Part shown: piece by piece, positions 24,222 through 38,536 of the stretch
Layout: each line of letters starts with the position of its first letter
Numbering within the stretch: position 1 is the first letter of the stretch
NCBI GenBank assembly: GCA_905178155.1
Contig: CAJINV010000001.1
Coordinates: 7,323,794-7,387,793, forward strand
Reading direction: 5' to 3'
Length of the DNA: 64,000 nt
DNA from: Amoebophrya sp. A120
Taxonomy: Eukaryota; Sar; Dinophyceae; Syndiniales; Amoebophryaceae
The notes under the pieces: model-generated
The model's database searches: none
What the model was told of the DNA's origin: nothing
The model's input: only the letters and a program-made list of their open reading frames with translations
Made by a program: the position numbers and the translations under genes

Positions 24222-27200
24222 CTAGTATCCGTCATAAGAACTGCTCGCTGACTCTTTCGAGCCGCCTTTTTTCTCTTGTTCCCTTTCGTCTTCTAAGTCT
24301 GCTCCGCCCTTCTCCTGCGCAGACTCGCCCGCTAACTGGTTCATTTCCTCAGGTCTTTCACTTTCAACTGGATTTGCACCCGTTTCGCTGGTGCTAGTAT
24401 TCGGAACTAAAAACACGTCAGCTTTTCCGTCGGGAAAAATCTGGAAGGTGACGCGCACTAGATCGGACAGCTTTTTGAGCGCGACCGGTTTATCGCTTGT
24501 TGTGTGCTGAGCCTGAGTCTTCTTACTTTTCTGCGCCCGAAGTACTTCCGTTGTTCGTTCCTTATACTTCTCCAGACTAATGTTTCCTTGAGCCAACTCG
24601 CGGTCCAGAAACCTGACTTGCTGCTCCTCCTCGGAGCACTCCTTGCAATGTACAACAAGCGACTGCGCAAGCGCCGCGTCGCGCGCATTGGTCTCTTCCG
24701 CGAAGTCGATCAGATCTTTCGCAAAGGCCTTCAGAAAAAACTTCGTGTAAATCTCAGCGCTAACCACAGTGTCCCAGTTCCGCAAGACATCCGGATCTGC
24801 GTCTTCATAGCTTGCGGCGATCTTGAAGTTTATTTGATTCTCGTTTTACGCGTGCTAGTTTTACTTTTATCCAAAAAGGTCGCTTACGTGTCAAATGATA
24901 AAATGACAATGTCGATCTCCACAGTATTAATTCATTATATCGAGGACCGCAACACAAGTACCTGCAACTCCACAAGCAGCGCACGGAGCTCGCAGTACTG
25001 CCAGCGCACAAACCCGGCCTCCAGAATAGTGAACTTCAGGTGTACAAAACTGCGACCGTAGCGTTTTTTGTGGCACTGCAAAATAGTGCCCTGCAGCGTG
25101 TACATATGCTCCTGGCTTTTCAAGAATGTCGCGATGGTATTGGTGAAGATTGTGTTCACGTTCGTCGCTCCAGCAACGGGATTTCCAAAACTGCTTTGGT
25201 CCAAAACCCGGTCGCAAAGCTTCGTATCGTTGTAGAAGCATTCGCTCGTGAACGCCTGACCGGGTGGCAGGAATTGCTCCGTGGTTGTCCGCAGCTCGGT
25301 GGGTGGATCTAAGGTGGAAGCACCGCCAAACTCCGCTCCCGCAGCAAGCGAAGGCTCTCCCGCGCGTTCGGCCGTTGCCTTTCCCTTTCGTTTCAATTTC
25401 AGTCTTCCGCTTCGTACCTCGAGCCACTTTGAATAAAAACTTGGTCGGCAGGCGTCCACAGCATCCAACCCGGAAACCAAGCAAATCTGCTGCAGGGTTG
25501 TGTACAAGTGGAATTTCTCCCGGGTCTCACAAAACGTCACAACAACGTAAACTTCGTCCGCCGCGGCCACACCTGGTGCCATCACCCACGTCGCGCGAAT
25601 CCGAGCCTTTACAACCTGATTTTTTTTCCCAGTACGCTCATCTTCGTCTACTTTCTGATTCTGTTGACATAGCAAAAGTGGTCTTCGGACCACCTAGAAT
25701 TTCAAGAATTGAATCATGAAACTTTCCAACTTCTAAAATTTTTCCGCTAGGTCACACCTCCCTCTTCCAGCCGTTTGCCTTGTCAATTTCCTTCCGCAAC
25801 GCCACAAGAGACGTTGCCGCCGTGGTGCCTTTGCTTCCACAGGGGTTTGGAATCTGAATCGTCACAACAGAGGAGGCACTTTTATCCTCTGTAGCCTGGT
25901 AGGGATCCAAGAACCCGACACCTTCCGGTCTTGTCCCGGCTTCGCTCCAAACATCCAGATCGTGGATAACATCGAGATACTTCTCCGTCGCCTCCACCTC
26001 CGAAGCAGACGCAGCGCCTTTAGCAGGCGGGCCAGTGGTCAAATACCCGGGTCGTGGCGTTCCGGAAACAAACAGCGAGTGCAGCGGCTGGCACAGTAAC
26101 AATCCATTGTGTACTGTTTGCGTGTCCGCGTCTGTGGTCGCGCCTGAAGCAGTTTGCTCCCCCTCCTCCGCCGTAATGCCAAGATCCTTTTCCACATTCA
26201 CGCACGCAATCAGCAATTGCTTCTTTCGTATCTGCTTCTTCTGCCACCGGTCCCGCAGCAGCGCGCAGCCCTGTTCCACGAGCAACCCGATGGTAGCAGG
26301 TTTAGAAGCCGTACTAGAACCTGCTGCAAAATTCAGCCCTGCTGACGTTCCGGCACCAGATGTTGCAGCGAGGTGAACGTGCTCTAAATGCTGCTGCGCC
26401 GTTCGCTTGTTGGACGGTCGGCGCTTCGGCGTTGTTGCTACTGGACTGGTAGCCGCGTCCTTGCTCATCATGGTCGAGGGGCTATCTGAAGATTTTTCCT
26501 GGTCTCCGGCAGCTCCGGGCGAATTTGGAGCAGAGGCACCGGTATTCATCTCCGAGGCATGATTCTGATCTCCCGAAAGGGGCCCGGAACTCGTACCCAT
26601 TCCGCCGATTTTATTGGGTGCCACTGTCATCCGCTTGCTGCGATTCACCGCCGCAGCGGCGGCCGCAGCAGTGGAAAACAAGCTGTTCCGCCGAGTTTTG
26701 TTTCCACTCGCCGTCGTTGTGTTTTTCTGCTGCTCCAGGGCGCGCTGCTCCACCAGGTACTCCCATAACTGCTCGTGCCGCCGGTCTTGTTGGACCACAC
26801 GCTCCAGGTACTGCCGTTCGGTCCGAAAGAAGTTAGCTACCACCTCCGTAGATTCGATCTGGAGAGTGGCGGGAGTAGGGTGCTGCGGTGGGTTCTTAGG
26901 TTGTGAGAATGTTGTTCCGCTTAAAGCATTGGGGCTGCTCTGCTCTCGAGGTAGTTCTGAGTAGTCTTTTTGTTCTTCTGCAGAATCTTCTGCTTCCTCC
27001 GCTTCCCGACCAGTCGGTTCTTGCTCTTGCGGATTGGCTGCAGTTTCCTCGCAGCTTGTGTTCGCAGCCTCGGCTGCAAGAGCAGCCAGGCGGTCATTCC
27101 TGCTGCTGATAAGCGCCTCGAGCTCCCGCCGTTTTTGCTCCAAGTGCTCTTCGTGCTTCAGCTGCCGCTGCTCCTCTTCGTCCCCCTTTTTGTCTAGATT

Positions 27201-28784
27201 CCGGTGCGCGTTCCTCGTCACGCGCAACCATTTACGCATTCTAGCGAGAAGCTTTCGGCGAAAAAACAGTTCGAGTTGCGCCGCGTGCTTCCCCAAAAGT
27301 CCGACCTCCTGGGCTGACCGCCACAGTTGCACATTGGAATTCGCTTCGTGCTGCGATGTGGTGGTCAGTGAGTCTGCGTGAATCGTGCCGCGCCGAGACG
27401 GTTGGTGTGCGGCATCGGAATTGATGTGGTCTCCCTGCTGCGTAGAAGTTGAACCTCGAGATGAACAGGCTCCTCCCTGCTCTGCTGCCTTGTCGGCTGT
27501 ATTGACAGTTGTCCCGTGAATGGTGCTGCGCCGCAAGGGAGAACTCGCGCGTGGATCGAACTCCACATCATCCTGCAGTGGCGAGTGGTAGCCACCACCA
27601 CCGGAACTATTCTTATTCACGTTGTCGTCTTTCGCCCCGTTGTATTTTGATAGTATACTGTCCTCTTCTACGTGCTCGACGAGAACGGCGGACGCTTTCA
27701 AATCCAAGAAGTCGACTTCGGCTTCCTCTGTGACGGATTCGTATGATATTTTCGTTGCCTCCAGCGCAAATTCCACCAGTTTGTTCAACAGCCGCGCTCC
27801 GGCCACGCAGCCGCACTCATTCTGAAACTCCCGCTCGTCTAACTTGCGCGCTGCGCCCGCAAGTAACTGCTTGTCCCTTTCCAAAGTCTTACGCGTGGGT
27901 TTAGTTCTCTCCTCCGGAATCGCCTCGATGGCGTTTACCGCCTGCAAAACCGACCGTCGCCAATGCGGGTGCTCGAGTTTCGCGAAACGACTTGCGCCAT
28001 TCGGCGAGGCTGCCGCCGTCGCCGTTCCTGCAGGTGACGCGGAGCTGCTCTGCTGGTTTCCCCTTTCATCCACATTCGTACTGTTTGATGATGCGTCGAT
28101 TACATGATTGCCCATTCCGGGATTCGCTTCCGTCAGCTGCGCCCGCAAGCGATTTCCCATCGCTGCACATTCTGCGCGCAGCTTCGTCTCTGCCGGCTCG
28201 AGGTTGCCAAGACGGGAGATTTCCGCGCGCTTCTGAAGAACCTGCTCCCTTTTCTTGTTTATCGCCCTCTGTAGATCCTCCACCCCCGGATCCTTTTGCT
28301 CCTCGAGGACGTTCTGGGAAGTGGTATGTGGCTGATTCTGTCCGTAGTTGTTCATTTGCAAATTGTCAAGGCCTGTAGAACATGGTAAATCCTGCTCCTG
28401 CAGGAGGGTTGCTTTTGATGAAATATCGCCACCGCGCTGGTGATGTTGAACGAGGCTTGCCTTGCCCGAAACCTCAGGCTTTGCCTCTTTCCCATCGCGC
28501 GGTCCATTGTTGCGCTGCGCGCTCAACAACGCAGCCGCCAGCGCATCGCGCCGCCGCTGCAGCTGCTTCAGCCGGTGCTGGTCTCGTTTTTCCTGCAGCG
28601 CCGCACGCTCTTCCAAGTATACCAACTGCTCTTGCTGCTTGCGTGCCTCAAGCGTCTCGCGCCGAATCCGGTCGCGAACGCGCCGCGCGGCATCCCGGTA
28701 TTTCCGCTTCCGGTCTTCTAATTGTGCCCAGGCAACCTCACGAGGAGAACCAAGCAGACGCGGGAGAAAAGCCTGGTCGGCCAT
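24222..28784 (-). CDS. Large coiled-coil protein of unknown function
   Basis: Exons 28784-25758, 25693-24962 and 24821-24222 join in phase 0 to 1452 residues. Intron 1 is only 64 nt (GTGTGA...TTCTAG). Residues 1-95 form an Arg/Glu/Gln-rich coiled coil. Further coils lie near 510-580 and 640-700, separated by Ser/Thr/Ala/Gly-rich disordered linkers. The last 450 residues look globular: beta-rich segments such as EVYVVVTFCETREKFHLYTT and FVHLKFTILEAGFVRWQYCEL, then a helical part and an acidic, Lys/Glu-rich tail. I do not recognise a family. A cytoskeletal or scaffold role is possible only by analogy with its coil content. The ATG at 28784 was preferred because the frame upstream of it has no ATG. 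Confidence 0.75.
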
Positions 28785-29273
28785 CTTTTCTGGTACGTAC
28801 ACGACGCAAAGGAAAAAAGGCTAATATGCATGATCGATTTCAAGTAGAACCTGTCGCCTTCAAGTTCTTCACACAGAACAAGCAACGAGGACAGGCGGAC
28901 AAGTTTGCGGCAAAACGACAGAGACGACCTTGCCAGGAGAGAACACCGGATGCGACGCCCGCGCGAAAGAGGAACAAATATCGCGGCTTCACACGATGAT
29001 GGGGCGAGCTGATCAATCTCGCTCAATTGCGTTTTTTTTTTGTCGTAGTCGCTTTGAAGCAATCCCTTTCCTCGTAGGAATCCTGAATTTGTGTGATGCT
29101 TTCCGCAATGATGTATGTCGTGCCCGAGAAAAAAATTCGACACAGAACTCATTGCGCTATCTGCGCGACCAGTTATAGGTATCCATCTCTGTGCCGCCAG
29201 CGATCTAAAAGGCTTTGGTAGCGGCAGGGTACCGTGAAATTTCGGAATTTGTTCTGTCCCACGCAAAGCCACA
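28785..29273. other. Intergenic
   Basis: 5' flank of the large coiled-coil gene. No feature recognised. Confidence 0.4.
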
Positions 29274-29968
29274 TCATGAGCTGCCGTCGGCTGCTGCACT
29301 CCGGTGCCCCGAACGTCTCCAACGTTTTCGCGTAACTCCTATCCCTGCACTGGTCTTGAAACTCCGTGAAAAAAGTGCGAAGCGCTTTCCTCTCCTGAAA
29401 AACCGAAAAATGTACTCTTTGGGCTTCTGCAGTAGGCCGGTGAATTGTTCAACAACAGGGGCAGTACACATCCACATAAACATTAATACCGAACAACCTA
29501 AAGAAGCACGAATATTACCTCGTCCGTTGGTTGTTCTGGTGCGTAGGCTGCCGTAGTCCACAGCAGAAGCCACTGTGCGCCGCAGACAGTATTCGGTTGG
29601 TTTGTGCAGTTGTTATAATCGTTTGGCTCGACCTCTACTTCTGGTGATTCTTCCGCCCGAACAGGCGCAGAAGCGAAGTCGCGCAATCCCTGTCGTTGAA
29701 ACCTCTTGATGTTTTCCGCCGCCTGTCTCTGCAAACTGTTGACGAAGGTATGACTTTCCGCTGGACCACTGTCCGGTGCAGATCCCGGCAAATTTGTTGG
29801 CAGTATTTTTTGGGCGAATACAGAAAATGCGCTCGTGAAAGAGCTCCAATTGGTGACTGACGGCTCGGCTGCAGAGTCCCGTGAAAGCGAAGTACCAGAA
29901 TTCGTTGCGCCACCCTCTGCCACCTGAGGGCGCATCAGGGGCTGGCTCTGCAGAAAAGACATCAACAT
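29274..29968 (-). CDS. Small unknown protein with basic C-terminus (weak call)
   Basis: Exons 29968-29519 and 29426-29274 would give 200 residues (donor GTAATA, acceptor CTGCAG, phase 0). The N-terminal half is Ser/Pro/Ala-rich. It is followed by an amphipathic segment, an acidic stretch (ESPEVEVEPND) and a hydrophobic patch (CGAQWLLLWTTAAY). The tail is Arg-rich (RKRWRRSGHR). Composition and strand agree with the array, but no family is recognised and the gene may be incomplete upstream. Confidence 0.4.
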
Positions 29969-32355
29969 TTTTCTTGCGGCGAGGCGAAGGCAAGATACAC
30001 GTATCCACGTGACGCAGAGCACAGGCGACAGCTTTCAAACGCCACTCCGTGCAGCGACCATCTCTGTTTGTCCTTCCACCGAGTGCACTTCTCTTTGGCG
30101 CGATACGAATCTACACAAAGATATAAACAGAAGCTTTCTGCTAAGTGTCAGTTATGAGCAGAATTGTTGACAAGATAAAGAGCTCCACCTACTGGAAACG
30201 CATCAAAAATCCGCTGGTGCTGTCAATTCAAAACACTCCTCCAGATGGTGTCTTCAGGAAAACGCAACAGGTCCGACTGCAGCTTGTCCATCAATGCTCA
30301 ACAAAGCACACCGATAGCACTTGCTTTCATAATTTTCATTTTTCACAAACTCGTACATTATTATTTGCATCTAGATTTACAGGTTCGCAATGACACCTCA
30401 ATTCGTCGTACTTGTAGTGACGACGGGTAAGCAACATTACCGAGCGAACGAAAATTTCGATTTTTTGGAGAGCGGTCGAAGGGACACAAGGATCGGGGAA
30501 CACCGCCGCGGGATCGTGTGCTCGGTGGGAACTTCCTTATAATAATGATCGTTTTTTTGCAAAAGAACGCCAATGGATCAGCAGGGTGTGATCTTGAAAA
30601 TCTTTCCGTTTCTTAGTCTACAGGGTCGTTTGTGATCACCTTTCGATGCAATACATAAACCCTACTCTACATAAGTAAAACGTTAACGTTACAAATGCTG
30701 CTCCCTACAACTCTAGAACAAAAGTAGAACTAATTCTGGAAGAGTTTGTTGCAAATGCACCTGCATCAGGCTCAGATCTTCTTATTGTCCATACGTGGAT
30801 GTAAACATCGTTATAGGTTGATCGTTCGTCCGAGCTAGTTCCTCTGCCTAAATGCATAGGCAAGAGAGCTCGACTCAATGAATCTTTTGTACTTAATGCA
30901 AGTTGATCATCTACTTCTTGACTTTAGTCATTCGGCATCATCTTCGACCCGGGATTTTCTGAAGCACCAATTCCGAAATTATCGTGGGCGCACGCTAGTT
31001 ATCGGCTGCTGACCTGATGTGAGAGATCTGGATTAGTTACCAACCTTCATCGTGCTGTCATCTGATCCCCGGTCCGATTTCGTGATCAATCTGCGTGCCG
31101 TGCTGCCGGGACTTTATGAGAAACAGTCTCCACAATCGTCTCGTGGTGGCCTGCTGCAGCTCCGACCTTGCTCTACTTCAATTTCTTTCTTCTATTATCT
31201 CGCTTGATGCGTGAAGGCTATCACGTTGCAAGCTGAAATTTCTTCGACGGCTAAATGCTGTATTAGGGTCGAAAAGATGGCTAGAAGAAATCTGAGTCGA
31301 AGTATTCGCTGAATGGAATTTTTACCTACATGTCACGGACCGATACTCTAGTCTAACTATACTCCCATAGAATTATCGTGATGATGACAAAGTAAGTAGA
31401 AAGAAAGGTGATCTCACTTACGGATAAGTACATCAAAAATCGACCTCACAGACGCGCTGTCCGTCCTAGTTCTGGGCTAGTACGGAGACGTCGTAGAGGT
31501 CAGGAAAGGCGTATGTTGCTTCGCCCTGGCGTGGTTGTGTGTTTTCATATTCTATCGTCACTATTTCACTTCGATAAATAAACCTCTGTCGCGTGTGTCG
31601 TCGCTTCGTCTGTCGAGGCTATTCTTGTCTGTAGTTTGGTGATCAATCCACTATAGAACTTTTTCATAAAAACGAGCGCGGTTCATTTTAAAACTGCACC
31701 TGTTTGATGGTGTTCTGTTCCCTGCTGTCCATGGCGTGGCGCAGCAGTCATTTAGTCTTTCGATTTAACTTCTAGCATGAAGAACTGATGTTGGCAGATC
31801 AGATGAATCAAGTGTACTAATAAATCAAAGGCTGATGGAAGGTTGAAAGTTTTCGGCACGGATACTATGACAGACGTTGTAAAAAGAGTATAAGAAAAAT
31901 GGAATAAAAGGTCGTAGAAATAATCACCCATATTCTCGTACGCCTCACTGTGAACTTGTTCTACACTTAGAATGCCAGGAACATATAATTCAAGGCACCA
32001 ACACTACTACGTTATAATTTGGTCGGCTGCTCAACCTGTTCTGTTCGCAGGATATCAATCTCCTTGCGTGAGAACCCAACCAAGTACAGCGTGTGACTTT
32101 CTTCACTGAACTATGAACCTTAGTCACAGCCGAAAGTGTAATAGAGCAGCTAGAATCTCTATGTTTCATCTTCTCCCCTGTTACACTGGCAGAGGATGGC
32201 GCTTTTGTGCTGTGCCTCTCGTTCAGACACTGCACCATTGGTTTCTAGTCTATTTAACACTAAACCCGACAAAAGCTTTGTCTTTCCGTTCTTTATTGCT
32301 GACAATGTCCTTAAAAGGTAACTTCTCGCGGTGGCGGCGGATGGCGGTATGTAAT
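29969..32355. other. Long intergenic stretch, about 2.4 kb
   Basis: The longest stretch without a gene. AT-moderate to AT-rich. I see no exon with coherent coding content, no RNA gene and no inverted-repeat element. It forms the 3' flank of the KH gene. Confidence 0.5.
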
Positions 32356-35300
32356 TTACCACTGGCCTCCGGACTGGTTGCCGCCGGTAGGTGCGGACAG
32401 TAGAGCAGCGAGTGCGGAGCCCAAGTCGCCGTCACTCATCGAGCTGGCGCCCTGGTTGCTGTTGTTGTTGTTGCCCCAGTTGTTGCCTTGGTTGCCCCAG
32501 TCGTTCTGCTGCTGCGCCTGAGAGTAGTCTCCAGATTTGTCTTGTTGTCCTTGAAGAACCTATGCGTCATATCATGTGGAAAAAAAAATTGAAAATAATT
32601 TCTACCATGCGTGTCAAGCCCAAGCCCACGACTTTTATTTCTCCCCTATTTTTGCCCCGGCAGTGCTTTACCGAAAAAGTAGATGCGCATCAACGACCGA
32701 AAAGATGAGAAAATTTCATGCCGACTACAAATTCTATCAGGACTCTTGCTTTTCATCATGATGCAACCGATGATAAATTCACCATCTAGAGTAGTTGTGA
32801 GCAAATATGTAGTGGATTCTCATTCGTTTTCTTGCTCTAGTATAACAGACTTTCTTGTGACACAGAAGAAACAGTACACATCGAAACACGGACCTTCTTC
32901 ATCATCACCGAAAAGAAACCGACCTTTGCTCATTCCGGTCCAAGTAGCACCAACCCACCACACCGACCAACAACCGATTTGCGCAATTACCGGACCAACG
33001 ACTTGCGATTTCCTTTTTCTGTTTCCCAGCCGAACGATGAAGAAACAAAACGAAAAGCAACGAACCCGAGACGAAACTGTTTCTTTTTACTACGCGTTGT
33101 GCTTGTGTTGAAAAACTGTATACCTGGTTGAAGACGTTGGCCCACCAGTCGCCATCGTCCTGGTTGTAGTTTTTGCCGCCCCCCTTGTTGCCGCCACCAT
33201 AGGGTCCATGGGTGTTATACCCCTTGCCATTGCCGCCCTTGCCACTACCGCCAGTCGGACCGTAGTATACTTCTGGCGTGTGCGTGTTACCGCGATCGAA
33301 GCTACCGGAGCCACCGTAATGATCATCGTGGTAGCTGTTGTGCCTGATATAGAGTTGTGAGTTCTTGGTCGAGATGACTTCCGTGGTGTTCGAATAGCCG
33401 CATTCCCTGCTGCACATAATTGCCAAACGATACCGATTGTGATGCTACCACGTAAAGGGAATTTATTGCGGAAAAAAAATAAGTAAAGCAAGCAGCTGCG
33501 TGGAAGTACCCCTTGTGGTGGTGGTAGTTGTTCATCTTTCCTTTTCCCTTTCCCTTCTTGCCGTATCCACCCTTGTGGTCGCCGCCCTTTGGCCCGTTGG
33601 CGTCGAGCTTGGCAATCGCTTGGAAAAGGTTTTGCGTCATGTCGGCCTTCAAAGCGACAATATCATCCATATCGTTTCCGGTAATCACTACCGATGCGGC
33701 AGCGCCGTTGTCGTCCTGGTTAACGCGGATCGCCATGTCTCTCTCTGCTGCGTATTGTCGAAATCGTCGGATCGCCTCACCCTGCTTGCCCACTAAAAGG
33801 CCAACGTATTTTTGCGGCACCTGCGGTGAAGGAGTTTTTGGATCGCGGAAAAATATGACCCTGCGTTTTGCTTTGCACTTGCCTTGCTTGTCAATCAATC
33901 TGCCCATGTTGAGAATTATCGTACGAGAGACGAGCGTATTTTGCAGCAAAAAAAACCCTCTACCTCGAAAGTGTCAGAAAGCGTGTGCTTTGACGCGTCA
34001 ACGAATGCAATTCCCTTTCCGCTTCCGCCCTTGATGCCGACACCTCCTCCAACGAACCCTCCTCTAACTTCTCCATTATCACCAACCTTTCCTCGTGGTG
34101 TGTAGCCCATGTCTTTCCCTTTACCTGTTTGATATGTTATTTCGGAATAAACTTGGTTTACGAAGGACAAGACCACCGCTCCTCGGCACCAGAGCCGACT
34201 CGCAGCATGGATTGTGCTTAAAATGAAAATTTTGCATGCAATGCCAAATTTGCAGCAAAGTTCCTTGTGTGCTGTCAATAATCATGTTCTTTTCCATGCG
34301 AAAATGTAAATGATCACTATGAGGCTGACAAACATAAGAAAACATCACAACATCGCATGTGCAAGCACATGGTTCCATGGAGAGGGGCCAGAGTTAACAT
34401 GATCTCCTTCCTCCCGTTAGATTCTATACCGTGGTATCCACCACCTCCTCCCTTATAACCACTATTCCCACCATGATGGTGGTGATGATCCTGATCCCCC
34501 TTACCTGATTTGTGGCCCTTTGACGGGGCGGACTTCCCGCCATGCGGGTGGTCATCATCCTCCAAAAACTCCAGTCCCGGCATCTTATCCGGCTTGAACG
34601 GTGCGGCAGGCACTAATCCCGCTTGCACATTCTTCAAATACTCTTGGTACCCCTCGGACGCTTGTCTCCCCGACACAACCATTTTCGAAATTACATCCAC
34701 GGTTTTGTCGACCTGTGCGTTTTCACGTTAGTACAGGGTATATAAATGCTGGATTTCGTTTCTTCAAAAAAGGATCCAGCATCTCGATCTCCTACAACTA
34801 GGTATAATTCTCATTGCAGCCTAGTAAGGAGCCGTAGCGCCGCTACGATCGTATAGTACCTGCTCTAAGCTTCCAGAGACGTGTGCGACGGAGAACCCAT
34901 CGTTAGCCGTTTCCTGCATGACTTCAATGGATGCGCCAGTGTGCTTTCTTATTTTCTGGAGCGTCACCCCCGCTGCGCCAATAATCATACCTGAAGAAAT
35001 TTCCGTGTATTTACTTTGCAACGTGAAGCTGCTGTATCCCTAATAAGTAGCATAGAGCAAAGAATTCAGATGCGTATAATCATGACGGAGCGTTATAATA
35101 ATAGCCCGTGAAAAATCCACCCAAAGGTAATTGCAAATCAACTTAATCTGTGAGCCACATACCGACGTATTTCTGCGGGATCTGCACTTCCTTGGAGGCG
35201 TTCATTTTTGATTCTTCGGAGAGAGTGTCCACTTTTGCCTTGCACTCGCCGACGGACTCGTCGGTTTCGCCCCGAACGGTGCAAACGGAGTATCCCTTCT

Positions 35301-36829
35301 CTTTGGTCTCCTGGTTAATCGCGATGCTGCACGCGAAGTTTGCCTTCAGCTCGCGAATCGTCGAACCTAGCAAGCGATAAATTAATTTCATTTGTCTGTC
35401 GCCCGAAGTTAGTGGTCTGGCGCTGCTACTGAAATTCTAGAGCTCCCTTTTCGACTTCCTCCTCTTACAGCTGGCGAACTACCGGGTCGGCTGATAAGCA
35501 CCGTGAGAGAAGAAGATGATGCGTGTTGCATTAGTGTTGCCGGCGAGGGTCCCTGGCAAGCTATGTATTCCGCAGATGGTCGCGACAGCTTCGTCTTCCG
35601 TGGCTGTGGGTACTTAGGTAGTTGCTGCTTCCGTAGTTTTTTGATACTCGCAGTAGTTCGTTGAGCTGCTTTCTGCCGTCCTTTTTTCTTTGCTGTATTT
35701 TCGGTCGTGTTGTTTCTTCGAGAACGCCAACCGTTCTTCCGTTTTTCAGCGAGCACCGCCTTTCAGGTGATTCGCCGCCCCGGTTCTTGTTTCTATGCGC
35801 TTTCAAAGAGGGCTTTCGCAAAGCACGATATGCACGCTCAGTGCTATGAAGCAGGCTCGTGGTTGCCCACACAGAGATGTTTTTTCGGATCTTCCCGATT
35901 TTGATTTTTTCTTGAAAGAACCGGAGCTTGACTAACACCATGCATACACAAGCCAGATCGAGCTGATCCACAGGGCAGAAAAACATGCAAACCGCAACTG
36001 TTACTCTAGTTGCGGATATTGACGTTCTTGTCATTCATAAATGTGAAACTACACATCGCGCCCGTCAAAAAGATCCTTCGGCTGCGTCCAGTTTCTTCGT
36101 GCTGTGAACGCAATAAAGGTAGAAACGAGCCAGAAACAAAAGATCTTGCTTCGCACTATTGCTGCCATCCCGATCCCTCTAATCATCGTCGACTGAGCAG
36201 CGTCGAGCGGGATCAATCTTAACTGGCGCGCTAGCTCCTTGTATATTCACATAAATACCCGTGGTCCGGTCGGGTTCGATCTCCTTGATCAACAACTACT
36301 TGTCCTTGTGCGCGATCGCAATCAATGCATGACATCAGCTGTCACCAATTTTTTACAAATTCCCATGGATCAGTCTTCAATAACATTCTATGCAAACCGG
36401 ATGGATAGATACAGGGACAACATCATCTTCCTCTCTCACAGCGCCGCTCGGCCCTCCGGATGATCGCATAGCACAACGCGCCAGTTGCAGGAGCTCGTTC
36501 TAACTTTAATCTAAAGGGAGCTTTGTCATGATCATCATCATTCGGGCAGACGGGTATATTAATTAGCGGTAGAATTTCAATTTCTTCAAAATCATCTTTT
36601 ATCACATTTGAATTTTTCGGTTGGAAGTTTCTTGTCGCGTTTTGACGTTGTAGTACTAGATCAATCAGTATCAGTATCAAAAGCAAAAAAATAGCTAACC
36701 ATCGGGCCCGATGATCCTGGGCACGCACGATTGCGGGATGGAAAAGATCTTCACGACGGAGCCCATAGACTCGTCGTCGACGGAAAAGTCCTGCACCTGC
36801 GGACTCTGTTCCTCTTGCTGCTCTGCCAT
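32356..36829 (-). CDS. RNA-binding protein with three KH domains
   Basis: Eight exons (36829-36700, 35366-35163, 34990-34860, 34712-34430, 34124-33964, 33820-33510, 33343-33124, 32559-32356) join in frame to 547 residues. Each KH domain shows the GxxG loop: CVPRIIGPDGSTIRELK (about 37-53), IPQKYVGMIIGAAGVTLQKI (about 107-126) and VPQKYVGLLVGKQGEAIRRF (about 304-323). Introns 1 and 2 split the GxxG region or the residue just before it, both in phase 1. Between KH2 and KH3, and after KH3, are Gly/Lys/His/Tyr/Asn-rich segments (GGKGG, HHHHH, NWGNNNNN). KH proteins of this type bind single-stranded RNA in mRNA stability, splicing or translation; the target is unknown. Intron 1 is long (about 1.3 kb) without visible exons. 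Confidence 0.88.
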
Positions 36830-38536
36830 TTTGCCAGAAATTTTTTCCGAGAAGCTGTGATCACGGATGGATCGCTACTTCGAGATCCGGTCGTGACAAA
36901 AGATCTACTCTTGCGTGCTGTCTCTGCGGCTCCCAGGCAGTGGTCTCGAGTCTGATTGATGATCCAGAGGGTCCCCGATGAGGTACTAGTACCAGGTTCC
37001 GTCTGATGTGTGATGTGATCCAGTGGAGTGGTCTTGTTCAAGCGTGATCTTTTTCAAGAGTTGCTTCTTTCTTGCTTTGTCAATAACGTCTACTTCTGGT
37101 CTTCTAGGCAGCTGCTGTACAACACAACAAATGCTTATCTTCTAGAAATGTTATCGGAGAAACAGATTGTACGGTCGAAATTATACGCTTTGTCGATGAA
37201 TAGCTCACAGTTAATATTCTTGTCGCGCTCTTGTTCTTCGGAATAAAATTAGATTAGTATCCAGATGCCACGTGTTCACAGGTCGAGAATTCTACAGAAA
37301 ATATCTAAAGGTTGAAGAGTTCTTGTGCGTTTCTTCCGACAGAGAGCGAAAGAAAAGTAGTACCAGTTGTAGTTGAAAGATTGCCAAGCAGCTTAATCGA
37401 AGCGAAAACCCGATCAAGTTTTGTACAAAACAAGATCAGACTCACAGCGAAAAAAGCCGGTCCCTGTATCAATTTGGTGGAATAGGATCCACAGCGCGCG
37501 TAACTCAGTGGTGATTTGTGGCCTTTGATCAAATTTATTTGCTTGCGATGTGTGTCTGTCGATTTTCAGACGCGTCTGGATCTTTAGAGATTTGGTATTT
37601 GGATCAAAATAGCAGAAAGAGGTTAGACTTGAACTAACAACCGACTTTTGTTCTTCTCAATCAGCGTTAATAAATCAAGTTTCCTTCTGATTTCGATCGC
37701 TACAATTTGCTCGAACTTGTGGGATCGATTTCTCGATTTCAAAGTACAACTGCTAAAAGTTTTGCTAAATACGAAAGCTAAATTTTTTTGCTGCTGCTGG
37801 AAAAAAAACCAATTTCAATCACAATTTTACAGCGTATAACCAAGAACCTCTCTAAACTACTAGATATCAAAAACAAAAGTAAAAAAGACGAAAGATTATG
37901 AAATTCAAGCACTACGTTTCGGTTTGGGGGAAGGCTCTCTCTGCAGGCATTTCATTCAGTATGGGAATTATGCTCTACCAAAGAAATAAGCCACAGGACA
38001 CACCTTCAATACCGTATAAAAATCTACTGCACCATACAAAACAAGCATGCCTACTGTTGATAAACCGATCGCTCATCTTGAACGGGCTTCTTCATCACCT
38101 GACGCGGCACCGAGCAAAAAAAGGTCTATCACTCAGCCTCAGCTCGTCAAGTAGATCAATTTCAATGCGCAATGCTTACAGAAGATCCTCTGATCAATAT
38201 ATAACCCGATTTCATCTACTATTAAAACTTATTCATTGGAGTATGTCTTCTCACTGATCGCCGACCACTAGCAGGCTGCGGACTCACTCTTTGCACTGCC
38301 TTGCAACAAACCGATAAATTTCTGCTTTCTCCGCGTGAGATAGGGTGGACCTTCTTTCTGCATAATTTCTTCGTCTCTAAAATTCTTTCAAATGAACAGT
38401 CTCGACCACCGAAATCAAGAGAGCCCTCAAGGCGCCGTTGCTCAGTCATGAAATTACTTATTGTCGCACAGTCCTTGATCGTGAGTCTTTTCTAGCTAGC
38501 TAGGGCCGCAAAAATAGCGCATCGACCAAGATGAAA
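36830..38536. other. Intergenic, about 1.7 kb
   Basis: AT-rich, with many A/T runs near 37560-37900. No gene is supported on either strand. Confidence 0.5.

Noticed and set aside
36240-36300. Possible tRNA (GGGTTCGATCTCC resembles a T-arm)
   Set aside because: No acceptor stem, D-arm or anticodon arm could be paired around it.
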